In this document: in pieces, positions 8,263 through 16,765 of the stretch
Layout of the letters: the number at the start of each line of letters is the position of its first letter
How positions within the stretch are numbered: position 1 is the stretch's first letter
Assembly (NCBI GenBank): GCA_003481005.1
Contig: QUKC01000012.1
Coordinates: forward strand, 49,901-113,900
DNA length: 64,000 nt
Source of the DNA: Firmicutes bacterium TM09-10
GTDB taxonomy: Bacteria > Bacillota > Clostridia > Lachnospirales > Lachnospiraceae
Direction: 5' to 3'
Notes under the pieces: model-generated
The model's database searches: none
Told to the model about the DNA's origin: nothing
What the model saw: only the letters and a program-made list of their open reading frames with translations
Program-made: the position numbers and the translations under genes

Positions 8263-9528
8263 TCAATCGAGCTGCTCAGGACATGCGATCTGTCCCGCCA
8301 CTGCGCTGGCTGCCGCAACTGCAGGGCTCGCCAGATAAACCTCTGATTTGACGTGCCCCATACGTCCGACAAAGTTCCGGTTCGTCGTCGATAAACAGCG
8401 CTCGCCCTCTGCCAGAACGCCCATATAACCGCCAAGGCAGGGGCCGCAGGTCGGTGTGCTGACCACTGCTCCCGCCTCAATAAAGGTCTTTAACAGCCCT
8501 TCTTCCATCGCTTCCATGTAAATCTTCTGAGTCGCAGGGATTACGATACAACGGATCCCCTTTGCCACATGTCTGCCCTCCAGCACCTCTGCAGCGATCC
8601 GAAGGTCATCCAGTCTGCCGTTTGTACAGGAACCGATCACAACCTGGTCGATGGCAACAGATTCCTGGATTTCATCGATGGTCTTTGTATTTTCCGGAAG
8701 ATGCGGGAATGCGATCGTCGGACGCAGTGCAGAAAGGTCAATCGTGTATTCCTCATCATAAACAGCATCCGCATCCGCTTCGTAAATGTGGTATGGCTTT
8801 GTGGAATGCTCCTTCATGTATGCGATCGCCTTGTCGTCTACCGGGAAAATGCCGTTCTTGCCGCCTGCCTCAATCGCCATGTTGGCAATTGTAAACCGGT
8901 CGTCCATGCTTAAATTGGCAACACCCTCACCGGTAAATTCCATGGATTTATACAATGCGCCGTCTACGCCGATCTTGCCGATGATATGTAAAATCACATC
9001 CTTGCCGCTGACCCACTTGCCCGGTTTGCCGATCAGGTTAAACCGGATTGCAGACGGAACTTTAAACCATGCCTTGCCGGTCGCCATTCCAGCCGCCATA
9101 TCTGTGCTGCCGACGCCGGTGGAAAATGCGCCAAGCGCACCGTAGGTACAGGTATGGGAGTCTGCGCCGATTACGACATCACCTGCTACGGTAAGTCCTT
9201 TTTCCGGCAACAGGGCATGCTCAATTCCCATCTCGCCGACCTCGAAATAGTTCGTGATCTCATTGCGGCGTGCGAATTCGCGAACGCATTTGCAGTGTTC
9301 TGCCGATTTGATATCCTTGTTCGGTACAAAATGATCCGGTACCAGCGCGATCTTGTCCTTATCGAACACACCGTCCACCTTCATTTTTTCCATCTCTTTG
9401 ATGGCAACCGGGCTTGTAATGTCGTTGCCCAGAACCAGATCCAGCTGCGCTTCAATCAGCTGTCCTGCTTCCACATGGTCGAGTCCGGCATGCGCGGCCA
9501 GAATCTTCTGTGTCATTGTCATTCCCAT
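8263..9528 (-). CDS. leuC: 3-isopropylmalate dehydratase large subunit
   Basis: The 421-residue aconitase-fold subunit binds a catalytic [4Fe-4S] cluster. Cluster Cys residues are visible in [10 protein letters not shown], in [11 protein letters not shown], and in the SHTCTYG region. It contains [23 protein letters not shown] and ends with the usual [10 protein letters not shown] and [12 protein letters not shown] motifs. The start at 9528 has AGGAG ten bases upstream; longer in-frame extensions lack family similarity. It forms an operon with leuD and is divergent from a LysR-type regulator across a 246-bp region. Confidence 0.94.
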   Translation of the reverse strand: MGMTMTQKILAAHAGLDHVEAGQLIEAQLDLVLGNDITSPVAIKEMEKMKVDGVFDKDKIALVPDHFVPNKDIKSAEHCKCVREFARRNEITNYFEVGEMGIEHALLPEKGLTVAGDVVIGADSHTCTYGALGAFSTGVGSTDMAAGMATGKAWFKVPSAIRFNLIGKPGKWVSGKDVILHIIGKIGVDGALYKSMEFTGEGVANLSMDDRFTIANMAIEAGGKNGIFPVDDKAIAYMKEHSTKPYHIYEADADAVYDEEYTIDLSALRPTIAFPHLPENTKTIDEIQESVAIDQVVIGSCTNGRLDDLRIAAEVLEGRHVAKGIRCIVIPATQKIYMEAMEEGLLKTFIEAGAVVSTPTCGPCLGGYMGVLAEGERCLSTTNRNFVGRMGHVKSEVYLASPAVAAASAVAGQIACPEQLD

Positions 9529-9661
9529 ATGATCCGATCTCCTTTTTGGCTGAAAAACAGCCGGATTTGCAGATGTCCGTCGCCCCGGACGTCTTTTTTC
9601 TGTATTTAAGTGTATCACAGTACATTCAGAAAGAAAAATACCTTTCTCTTATATTTACTAT

Positions 9662-9683
9662 AATCATCAGTTATGGTATGATT
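9662..9683. promoter_or_regulatory. Palindromic LysR-type operator candidate in the leuC/lysR divergent region
   Basis: AATCAT (9662-9667) and ATGATT (9678-9683) form a dyad with a 10-base gap in the AT-rich interval between the two divergent genes. The location and geometry suit a LysR-family binding site. There is no direct evidence of binding. Confidence 0.4.
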
Positions 9684-9774
9684 GTGTTATATATAAATTC
9701 AGTTATACCAGTAACAGACAGAAACAGACCGCACATGGTAAAAATTACTGCCGATCTGCCGGAAAGGGAAACTT

Positions 9775-10716
9775 ATGGAACAGAATTTTAATCTTTACCA
9801 CATTTTTTATACCGTCGCCAAATGCCGCAACATTTCCGGCGCGGCGCGCGAGCTCTACATCAGCCAGCCCGCCATTTCCAAGGCGATCTCCAAGCTTGAA
9901 CAGAGTCTTGGCACGACGCTTTTTTACCGCTCCTCCCGCGGTGTTTCCTTGACGGAACCGGGTGAAATCCTGTTTGTCCAGGTAGAAAACGCTTTCCAGG
10001 CGATCACCCAGGGCGAAGAACAGCTGCAGCGCTTCCAAAAGCTCGGCATGGGACATCTTTCCATCGGCGTTTCTGCGACACTGTGCAAATATGTCCTGCT
10101 CCCGATCTTACAGCCCTTTATCCGCCAAAACCCGCATATCCAGCTTTCCATCGCCTGCCAATCCTCCCTCGAAACGATGCAGGCACTCGAACAAGGCACG
10201 CTCGACATCGGGCTGATCGGCGCAGAGGATGACATGTCTGCGTTTGTTTTTGAACCCCTCACCGACATTCAGGATATTTTTGTCACCACGCACACCTATC
10301 TCGACAATTTAAAAGAGCGCATCCGCCCAAACGACCATCTTTCCTCCCGGACGGCGTTTGCAGCGTCTACGCTCCTGTTATTGAATAAAGAAAATATTAC
10401 CCGCCGGTACATCGACCGCTATCTTTCCCAGGAAAACTTAAGCGCCTCCCGGATTATCGACGTAACCTCCATGGATCTTCTGATCGAATTTGCAAAAATC
10501 GACTTAGGAATCGCCTGCGTCATCAAAAATTTCGTCCGCGACGAGCTCGCAGAGGGAAGGCTTGTCCAGATGAAAATGCCGGTTTCCATTCCCGCCCGCA
10601 AAATCGGCTTCGCCTATGCAAAATCCGGCGCTATTCCTCCGACTGTGCGCAAGCTCCTTTCTTTTTTGCAAGAACTGGAAGTCCAAAAAGCAATACAAGA
10701 CCGATCAGACAGATAA
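9775..10716 (+). CDS. LysR family transcriptional regulator
   Basis: The 313-residue protein has an N-terminal winged helix-turn-helix (about residues 1-62, NISGAARELYISQPAISKAISKLEQSLG) and a LysR substrate-binding domain (about 90-300, beginning LSIGVSATLCKYVLLPIL). Divergence from leuCD suggests it controls that operon, perhaps in response to a leucine-pathway intermediate as many LysR proteins do; that is inference. AAAGGG precedes the ATG. Its last 86 bp overlap the end of lgt on the opposite strand. Confidence 0.9.
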   Translation: MEQNFNLYHIFYTVAKCRNISGAARELYISQPAISKAISKLEQSLGTTLFYRSSRGVSLTEPGEILFVQVENAFQAITQGEEQLQRFQKLGMGHLSIGVSATLCKYVLLPILQPFIRQNPHIQLSIACQSSLETMQALEQGTLDIGLIGAEDDMSAFVFEPLTDIQDIFVTTHTYLDNLKERIRPNDHLSSRTAFAASTLLLLNKENITRRYIDRYLSQENLSASRIIDVTSMDLLIEFAKIDLGIACVIKNFVRDELAEGRLVQMKMPVSIPARKIGFAYAKSGAIPPTVRKLLSFLQELEVQKAIQDRSDR

Positions 10717-11422
10717 ACAGGGAGATAAACTGCGACGTGGAAAACTCCCCGACGTTTCCCCGGATCAGGTCGCCCCGGAAGTATTCCAGGACAAATCTGC
10801 CGATGCTATAAAAGATCAGATAACAGCTCGCCACCTGTCCGTCTGTTTTGAGCTTCTTCGACAGTGCAAGCAGCACGAAGCAGTTTGCAAAATCCAGCAC
10901 ACTGGAAATAATCTGCGTCGGCAAAAGTGCGACGTCATTTGGTGCATAGGCGGAATTGTGGAACACGATCCCTATCGGGTTTGCGGGATCCAGCTCTATT
11001 CCGTAGCAGCAGCCGGTAAGCAGACAGCCAATCCGCCCGAAGCCCTGTGCCATCGCAACCGCAGGCATCGCGATATCAAAAATTTTCCAAAAGTTCCATT
11101 TCGTACATTTGCAGTAAATCCACGCAGTCAGGATACCCCCGATAATGCCGCCGTATACGACAAAGCCGTCCTTAATGCTGCTGCCAAGAAGCGCCGGATT
11201 TGCAAGAATGTCCGGCAGTCTCGTCAGAAGATACAGAATCTTCGAGCCCAAAAAACCGCCCAGCACCGACCAGACCGTCAGTGGGAACACTTTTTCCCAG
11301 TCCATCTGTTTCTTTTTTGCACGGTATTCCACCATATAATAAGCAGACAAAACTCCGATCGCAATCATCAGTCCATAGCCGTGTACGGTAAACGGTCCAA
11401 TAGAAAACAGGTCATTTTTCAT
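10631..11422 (-). CDS. lgt: Prolipoprotein diacylglyceryl transferase
   Basis: The 263-residue membrane enzyme transfers diacylglycerol from phosphatidylglycerol to the lipobox Cys of prolipoproteins. About seven transmembrane helices are visible. The family signature GFGRIGCLLTGCCYG (starting near residue 128) is present, as are the essential N-terminal VHGYG-type His and the C-terminal FYSIGRFVLEYFRGD. It is complete. Its C-terminal tail (about 28 codons) overlaps the lysR gene tail to tail. At least two predicted lipoproteins in this window (29.7 and 56.6 kb) would be its substrates. Confidence 0.95.
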   Translation of the reverse strand: MKNDLFSIGPFTVHGYGLMIAIGVLSAYYMVEYRAKKKQMDWEKVFPLTVWSVLGGFLGSKILYLLTRLPDILANPALLGSSIKDGFVVYGGIIGGILTAWIYCKCTKWNFWKIFDIAMPAVAMAQGFGRIGCLLTGCCYGIELDPANPIGIVFHNSAYAPNDVALLPTQIISSVLDFANCFVLLALSKKLKTDGQVASCYLIFYSIGRFVLEYFRGDLIRGNVGEFSTSQFISLFICLIGLVLLFGLPVLAKKKGACAQSEE

Positions 11423-11545
11423 ACGCTGTAAAACTCCTTTGTATTTTCATTTCCGTCAGTGGGGAAAGCTGTCCGCCGACGCATATCGCCATTATACCCC
11501 GAAGAGACGGTTTCATGCAACCGCTTTTCCAAAAAGGCACCACGT

Positions 11546-12892
11546 TCACTGCTTTCTTCCGATGTAGAGGAAGTGCTCGCTCATACCGAGCAGCTTTCTG
11601 TCCTGGCTCAATCTCCATGCGAGGTTCAGCCATTTTTCCTGCTGCTGAGACGCAAGCTTATGCAGCAGCTCTTCTTTCCCGCAAAGGATATTTTCCACAC
11701 CCGCAAAGGCCAGTTGGCAAAGCCCTGCTTTTTCCATCATATCTTCCGCCTCTTTTTCCCCACAGAAATAAGAGTTTGTGAAATTTTTACCAGGTTGTGC
11801 AGTTCCGTCCTCCAGACCGGCGAGGAGTCTGTCCATATCTCCGAAATCGTACAGTCCGCTGGCATAATCCTGAATTGGCGCATACGTCGAAATAAAGGAT
11901 GCGAACAAAAGCCCGCCCGGCTTTAACACCCGCAGTGCCTCCTGCAGGGCTTTTTCCCGATCCTGTTCCCGCATCAGATGATACAGAGGTCCCATCAAAA
12001 GCACAACGTCATACTGTTCCGCCTTGTAAAGATATTCCGAAAGCCGGAGCGCGTCTCCATGGATACAACTGTCCAACAGCACATCCGCTTCCTGCGCCTT
12101 TTCGATCGCCTGTCGGATATTTTTGCCGGACAAGTCAAATAACGTCACGTCATGTCCCTTCTGCGCCAGAAAAATGGAATATCTGCCTGGGCCGCCGCCA
12201 ATATCCAGAATCTTCTGCGGCGTATCATTTGGAATATATTCCTCCATATAGCGCTTCGTCACCTCGAACTCTGGCATATGCCATTCCAGACGATCCCATT
12301 CTTCGTATTCGTCATCATAGAAGCGCTCGACCTCATTGCGGGCGGCGCTGTTTTTTTCCTCTTCTTTTTCACTTTTCCAGATATATTCGCGGCACTCGAA
12401 CCGATGCGAGCCGCTCCATTTCTGATCCCAGCACTCTCTTACAAAGGAAAATCCGTTCTTCTCCAGCACCCGCCCGGATGCAGTGTTGTCCTTTGCATGG
12501 CGCGCCATTACGCGATGAATGTGCAGCGTATTTTCCGCAAATGATAGAATCGCTGCTGCCGCCTCAGTCCCATAGCCCTGGTTCCAGCAATCCCGGCGCA
12601 GGTTGCAGCCAAGCTCCCAGATGCCCTGCTGCTGATTAAACGTCAGCCCGCCGCTGCCGATCAGCTCATCGTTGTCCTTTTTATGAAATCCAAAATCATA
12701 CAGCAGATCGGAATCCAGCTGTTTTTCTTCCTCCCGCAGCCATTGCTTCGTATCCTCCAGGCTTTCATGCGTTTCGTAGCGCATGTACCAGCTGACCTTC
12801 GGATCTCCCGTCCACAAAAATGCGCCCGGCGCATCCTCTTCCTTTAACGGTTTCAGCCAAAGCCGACTGGTTTCCAGTATCGGTGTTTTCAT
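11546..12892 (-). CDS. GNAT acetyltransferase fused to a SAM-dependent methyltransferase
   Basis: The single 448-residue frame contains two enzymes. Residues about 1-172 are a RimJ/RimL-type GNAT (ETSRLWLKPLKEEDA; acetyl-CoA loop RRDCWNQGYGTEAA; VLEKNGF). Residues about 188-448 are a class I methyltransferase with motif I KILDIGGGPGRYS (about 227-239) and the post-I LFDLSGKNI. A charged linker, SEKEEEKNSAARNE, joins them. No frameshift is seen, so it appears to be a genuine fusion. The start at 12892 has AGGATGGG upstream; an in-frame ATG at 12904 is the alternative. The substrate is unknown; both domains often act on small molecules, antibiotics or ribosomal proteins. Confidence 0.8.
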   Translation of the reverse strand: MKTPILETSRLWLKPLKEEDAPGAFLWTGDPKVSWYMRYETHESLEDTKQWLREEEKQLDSDLLYDFGFHKKDNDELIGSGGLTFNQQQGIWELGCNLRRDCWNQGYGTEAAAAILSFAENTLHIHRVMARHAKDNTASGRVLEKNGFSFVRECWDQKWSGSHRFECREYIWKSEKEEEKNSAARNEVERFYDDEYEEWDRLEWHMPEFEVTKRYMEEYIPNDTPQKILDIGGGPGRYSIFLAQKGHDVTLFDLSGKNIRQAIEKAQEADVLLDSCIHGDALRLSEYLYKAEQYDVVLLMGPLYHLMREQDREKALQEALRVLKPGGLLFASFISTYAPIQDYASGLYDFGDMDRLLAGLEDGTAQPGKNFTNSYFCGEKEAEDMMEKAGLCQLAFAGVENILCGKEELLHKLASQQQEKWLNLAWRLSQDRKLLGMSEHFLYIGRKQ

Positions 12893-12998
12893 GCTTTTTC
12901 CCATCCTTTTCTCAGATTTGTTCCATGCCGGCAAAAGGGAAATCCTGCGCATTGGCAGATGAAATGCACTTTTATGCAACACAGTATTTCCTACAGAG

Positions 12999-13029
12999 CA
13001 AAAAAGCCGAAGGCTCTTTGCCTCCGGCT
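12999..13029 (-). terminator. Terminator between the short leader ORF and the GNAT-methyltransferase gene
   Basis: On the minus strand AGCCGGAGGC-AAAGA-GCCTTCGGCT (13005-13029, one wobble pair) is followed by TTTTTTGC. It lies about 110 bp upstream of the fusion gene and about 105 bp downstream of the 23-codon ORF. Confidence 0.75.
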
Positions 13030-13135
13030 CCGGTATTTTGGATTCTTCTTTCTCTCCGAAAAGAATTTCAAACGCCCGATGCACACAGAAACAAAAGACC
13101 CTTCCCTGTATCTGTGCACTGCGCTCTCTCGCATA

Positions 13136-13207
13136 TCAGATACAGTTAATGCGTCCCATCATCATCTGCGGCATCGCCATGACAATTGTATAAACGTTTC
13201 TCAACAT
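13136..13207 (-). CDS. Possible 23-residue leader peptide or small protein
   Basis: A short frame, ATG to TGA, encodes a Met-rich peptide (begins MLRNVYTIVMAMP, then QMMMGRINCI). GAAAGGA lies about ten bases upstream of its ATG. It is positioned 46 bp after a strong-looking promoter and 105 bp before a terminator, upstream of the GNAT-methyltransferase gene. The layout resembles leader-peptide attenuation of resistance genes. I recognise no family, and a frame this short could occur by chance. Confidence 0.35.
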   Translation of the reverse strand: MLRNVYTIVMAMPQMMMGRINCI

Positions 13208-13252
13208 GCTCTGCTTTTCCTTTCGCGGTTCGTGGAATTAAAAACTGTGTTT

Positions 13253-13281
13253 ACTATAGCACTTTCCGGAAAGAAGCACAA
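13253..13281 (-). promoter_or_regulatory. Promoter upstream of the short ORF
   Basis: On the minus strand TTGTGC (13276-13281), 17 bases, then TATAGT (13253-13258), with TGC immediately before the -10 giving an extended -10. It points toward the short ORF, the terminator and the GNAT-methyltransferase gene. Confidence 0.65.
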
Positions 13282-13339
13282 CCCCGTTTCCCCGATATTT
13301 TTCTGCCGCAGCTGCCCCGGAGCTGTCCATGCGATCCGT

Positions 13340-14206
13340 TTACTCCTCGGGCTCTCCGTCCATGCAGGCGTCAAATTTTTCCAGGAAGGTATGATAATCC
13401 CCGTCCGTTTTGTAGCCGGGCATCGTGTCGATGTTGACATTGTGGATGCTGTTGAAAATGCTCTTTTCGATATTCGGATTATCGCGTTTTAATCTTCGAA
13501 TCAGTGTCTTGATTTCCTGTCTCTTGGAACCGCCGCCTCCGTTATCGCAGATCGCGCAGTTTTCCGTAAACCGGCACGCACACTGGATAAACTGCAGGTT
13601 GTTGTAACGTTTCCAGTCCAGAATCGCGTCCTCGTGAATGCAATACATCGGACGGATCAGCTCCATGCCATCGAAGTTTTTGCTGTGCAGCTTCGGAAGC
13701 ATCGCCTGCAGCTGTCCGCCGTAAAACATCGACATCACGGGTGTCTCGATGACGTCACTGAAATGATGTCCCAGGGCAATTTTGTTGCAGCCAAGCTCCT
13801 GTGCCTTGCTGTATAAATAGCCCCGACGCATGCGTGCACATAGATAGCACGGATTTTTTTCGCTCGTATTGGCAACCGCAAAGACATCCGTCTCAAAAAC
13901 CGTGATTGGGATGTGTAAAAGCTCTGCGTTGCTCTCGATTTTCTGTCGGTTGATCTCGTTGTAGCCAGGATCCATGACAAGAAAAACCAGCTCAAATTTC
14001 ACCTTGCTGTGACGCTGCAGCTCCTGCATCAGCTTTGCCATCAGCATCGAATCCTTTCCGCCCGAAATACAGACGGCGATCTTATCTCCCTCGTTTACCA
14101 GCTCATACCGCTGTACCGCCTCGATAAAGGGTCGCCAGATCTCCTTGCGGAATTTTTTGATAATGCTTCTTTCTATATTCTGGTAAGGCTCCAGTTCTCT
14201 TGCCAT
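13340..14206 (-). CDS. TtcA-like PP-loop tRNA thiolation protein
   Basis: The 288-residue N-type ATP pyrophosphatase has the PP-loop SGGKDS at residues 48-53. A CxxC in NPCYLCARMRRG gives Cys120/Cys123, and GHHFSDVIET follows. A second cluster of Cys (209, 211, 217, 220, in CACRFTENCAIC) precedes SKRQEIK. These features match the TtcA group, which uses an Fe-S cluster to thiolate C32 of tRNA. The Gly-rich stretch GGGG near residue 223 is unusual. It lies four bp after the desulfurase gene, a plausible sulfur donor. The exact tRNA position modified is not certain. Confidence 0.8.
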   Translation of the reverse strand: MARELEPYQNIERSIIKKFRKEIWRPFIEAVQRYELVNEGDKIAVCISGGKDSMLMAKLMQELQRHSKVKFELVFLVMDPGYNEINRQKIESNAELLHIPITVFETDVFAVANTSEKNPCYLCARMRRGYLYSKAQELGCNKIALGHHFSDVIETPVMSMFYGGQLQAMLPKLHSKNFDGMELIRPMYCIHEDAILDWKRYNNLQFIQCACRFTENCAICDNGGGGSKRQEIKTLIRRLKRDNPNIEKSIFNSIHNVNIDTMPGYKTDGDYHTFLEKFDACMDGEPEE

Positions 14207-14210
14207 AGTT

Positions 14211-15329
14211 TTACTCTCTTTCTTTACAACACTCCAAAAACACCTGCAAAAAGGTATCCAGCTCTTTTTTCGTCGTCAGATGGCTTAAGCTGATCCGGAA
14301 AGAATTCATCGCCCGATTTCTATCCCGACAGACCGCATAAACCGCCTTTGACGGCGTGCCTTCTACCGCGCAGGCAGACTTGACTGACACGCAGATGCCC
14401 TTTTCATTCAATGCCTGCTGCATGCGCGTCCCGCGGATTTCCTTTACACTCACGTTCAAAATATGCGGCACTGCGTCCTCCGGGCTGTTGATTGACACAC
14501 CCGGAATTTTGGACAGTTCTTCCCTTAAAAACCGGTTATATCCGGACACCGTTTCATATCGTTCCTTCTGATGACTGATTGCATCTGACAGCGCACATTT
14601 AGCTGCCGCCGCAAGGCTGAGCGCAGGCGTCCCGCTGCGATAAATCGTCGTGCTGTGCCCGCCGTGGATCAACGGTTCCAAAATCAGGTCCTTTTTCTTA
14701 TATAAAATGCCGCTTCCGTTTAAACCGTAAAATTTATGCGGTGTAAAACTCAACGTATCGATCCCATCCAGACAGACCGGAATTTTCCCCATCGCCTGCG
14801 TCGCATCCACATGCAGACGGCAGCCCGGGAAGTCTCTTAATATCTCTGCAATCTCTGAAACCGGCTGAATTGTCCCCAGCTCACTGTCCACCAGACAGAC
14901 AGATACTAAAATCGTGTCCCGGCGCAGAAGCTCCCGCAGATGCTCTAAATCAATTTTTCCGTTTCGGTCAATGTCGACCAGATCCACCTCAAAGCCCTGC
15001 TCCTGCAGCGCAGTCAGACACCCGCCCACCGAAGAATGCTCCAGCGCAGTGGAAATAATATGCATGCCTCTCGAACGCGCCAGCGCAGCGATTCCTTTTA
15101 ACGCCGTATTGTTGGATTCGCTTGCACAGGAAGTATATATTATCTCCTCCGGCGCAGCCCCCATCAGCCCGGCAATCGATACCGTAATCTCATCCATCCG
15201 CTCCTTGGCGGCTTTTCCGGCATCGTGCGTGGAATTCGGGTTTCCAAAAAACTCCCGCTCCGTCTCACAAAAACACCGAAGCACATCCTCCGAAACCGGC
15301 GTATTTGCCGAATAATCCAGATAGATCAT
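14211..15329 (-). CDS. Cysteine desulfurase (NifS/IscS-like aminotransferase class V)
   Basis: The 372-residue PLP enzyme starts MIYLDYSANTPVSEDVL and has NPNSTHDAG, the PLP-binding His-Lys in SFTPHKFYGLNGSGILY, and a catalytic Cys in KSACAVEGTPSKAV near the C-terminus. It removes sulfur from cysteine as persulfide. The start at 15329 shares one base with the tcdA stop (TAATG), so translation is coupled to tcdA. It is distinct from SufS at 31.8-33.0 kb. Its placement between tcdA and the ttcA-like gene suggests service to tRNA modification rather than general Fe-S assembly. Confidence 0.88.
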   Translation of the reverse strand: MIYLDYSANTPVSEDVLRCFCETEREFFGNPNSTHDAGKAAKERMDEITVSIAGLMGAAPEEIIYTSCASESNNTALKGIAALARSRGMHIISTALEHSSVGGCLTALQEQGFEVDLVDIDRNGKIDLEHLRELLRRDTILVSVCLVDSELGTIQPVSEIAEILRDFPGCRLHVDATQAMGKIPVCLDGIDTLSFTPHKFYGLNGSGILYKKKDLILEPLIHGGHSTTIYRSGTPALSLAAAAKCALSDAISHQKERYETVSGYNRFLREELSKIPGVSINSPEDAVPHILNVSVKEIRGTRMQQALNEKGICVSVKSACAVEGTPSKAVYAVCRDRNRAMNSFRISLSHLTTKKELDTFLQVFLECCKERE

Positions 15330-16099
15330 TATGCCTGTTCTCCCCGCACGCCTGTCAGGTCTCTTACAATCTCGCCTGCCACGATCAGCCCAGCAACCGC
15401 AGGCACGAACGCATTGCTTCCGGGGACCTGTCTCCTCTGAGTACATTTCCGCGCTGTTCCAGGCGGGCAAATGCAGTTTGTCTTACAGCTGATCGCCATT
15501 TCGTCCACCGGCGTCATAGCTGGCTCTTTGGAATATACAACCTTTAAATGGCGCACTCTTCTTTTTTTGAGCTCCCTCCGCATGACGCGCGCCAGCGGAC
15601 AGCCGGACGTCTTATAAATATCCGCCACCTCAAACGCGGACGCATCCATCTTGTTGCCCGCTCCCATGCAGCTGATGATCGGCGTATTGCTCTTTTGTGC
15701 CTGCATCACCAGCTCGATTTTACCGGTCACGGTATCGATTGCGTCCACAACATAGTCATACTGGGAAAAATCGAACTGATCCGCCGTATCCGGCATGTAA
15801 AACATTTTGTAGGTATGGACCACGGCATCCGGGTTGATCTCCAAAATCCGCTCTTTTGCCACGTCTACTTTATATTTTCCGACGGTTTTGCGAGTTGCAA
15901 TGATCTGTCTGTTCAAATTCGTCAAACAAACTTTATCGTCATCGATCAGGTCAAGGGTTCCAACGCCGCTTCTGGCAAGCGCTTCTACCGTATACCCGCC
16001 GACGCCGCCAATGCCAAACACAGCAACTCTTGCATTTTTCAGACGTTCCATTCCGTCTTTCCCCAACAATAATTCCGTTCTTGAAAACTGATTTAACAT
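15329..16099 (-). CDS. tcdA: tRNA threonylcarbamoyladenosine dehydratase TcdA
   Basis: The 256-residue ThiF/MoeB/HesA-type adenylating enzyme contains the nucleotide motif VAVFGIGGVGGYTVEALARSG (about residues 25-45), LTNLNRQIIAT, and GAGNKMDASAF. Two CxxC-like Cys motifs lie near CKTNCICPPG. TcdA converts t6A37 of tRNA to the cyclic form ct6A. In E. coli, TcdA (CsdL) works with the CsdA cysteine desulfurase; here a desulfurase gene follows with a one-base overlap, the same functional pairing. Confidence 0.92.
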   Translation of the reverse strand: MLNQFSRTELLLGKDGMERLKNARVAVFGIGGVGGYTVEALARSGVGTLDLIDDDKVCLTNLNRQIIATRKTVGKYKVDVAKERILEINPDAVVHTYKMFYMPDTADQFDFSQYDYVVDAIDTVTGKIELVMQAQKSNTPIISCMGAGNKMDASAFEVADIYKTSGCPLARVMRRELKKRRVRHLKVVYSKEPAMTPVDEMAISCKTNCICPPGTARKCTQRRQVPGSNAFVPAVAGLIVAGEIVRDLTGVRGEQA

Positions 16100-16184
16100 G
16101 TATTTCTCCCGTTCTTGAAAACTCCTGACAGCATTTTTAAATGTACCCCACTATTCCTACCTTGTCAATAGGAAAGTACGCGCC

Positions 16185-16754
16185 TCAGAGTTCGGAAAAC
16201 CAGATCACCTTCGCTGGATTCGACGGATGCGCCCCGATATGCTTTTCCATCCATACCATGTTATACCAGCGGTCGAACTTATACCCGCACTGGTAAAACT
16301 CCCCAACCATCCGGTAGCCAAGGTGTGTATGGAAGCGTACGCTGTCTTTGTTCAGATGCTCGTCCTCTGTTTCCGGATAGGCGATGCAGGCGTTTAAATT
16401 CAGGATATGCTGCCGGGAAAGCTGTTCTTCCAACGCTTTATACAGAGCTTTCCCGATTCCTTCTCCTTTCTGAAGCTCTGAGACGTAAATGGAGGTCTCC
16501 ACCGCCCAGTCATAGGCCGGACGGGCATGAAAGGCCCCCGCATAAGCATAACCGACAATTTCCCCGTTTTTTTCTGCGACCAGATAGGGATATTTTTTCA
16601 GCGTTTCCTGGATTCTGCAGCGAAATTCTTCTATAGAGGGAATCTCATATTCGAATGTGATTGCTGTTTCTTCTACATAGGGCGCATAAATTGCCAGAAG
16701 TGCTTCGGCATCTTCCTTAGTCGCTACCCTGATCTGTAATTTGTTTTTTTCCAT
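16185..16754 (-). CDS. GNAT N-acetyltransferase, phosphinothricin acetyltransferase (Pat)-like
   Basis: The 189-residue protein has the Pat/Bar-like pattern: IRVATKEDAEALLAIYAPYV, ETAITFEYEIPS, YAYAGAFHARPAYDWAVE, SIYVSELQKGEGIGKALY for acetyl-CoA binding, and FHTHLGYRMVGEF. Homologues acetylate phosphinothricin, methionine sulfone or related amino acids; the actual substrate is not deducible. It is 11 bp downstream of the S66 peptidase gene and probably co-transcribed. Confidence 0.85.
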   Translation of the reverse strand: MEKNKLQIRVATKEDAEALLAIYAPYVEETAITFEYEIPSIEEFRCRIQETLKKYPYLVAEKNGEIVGYAYAGAFHARPAYDWAVETSIYVSELQKGEGIGKALYKALEEQLSRQHILNLNACIAYPETEDEHLNKDSVRFHTHLGYRMVGEFYQCGYKFDRWYNMVWMEKHIGAHPSNPAKVIWFSEL

Positions 16755-16765
16755 ATGGTTCCCCT

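Noticed and set aside
9541..9660. A T-box or leucine attenuator upstream of leuC
   Set aside because: No AGGGTGG...ACCGCG motif and no Leu-rich leader peptide; only small hairpins without T tracts were found.
10616..11431. A 271-codon plus-strand frame
   Set aside because: It is antisense to lgt, which is a certain gene; the translation is rich in Arg/Gln/His typical of a shadow frame.
11899..12639. A 246-codon plus-strand frame
   Set aside because: Antisense to the GNAT-methyltransferase gene, Pro/Arg/Ser-rich, no recognisable motifs.
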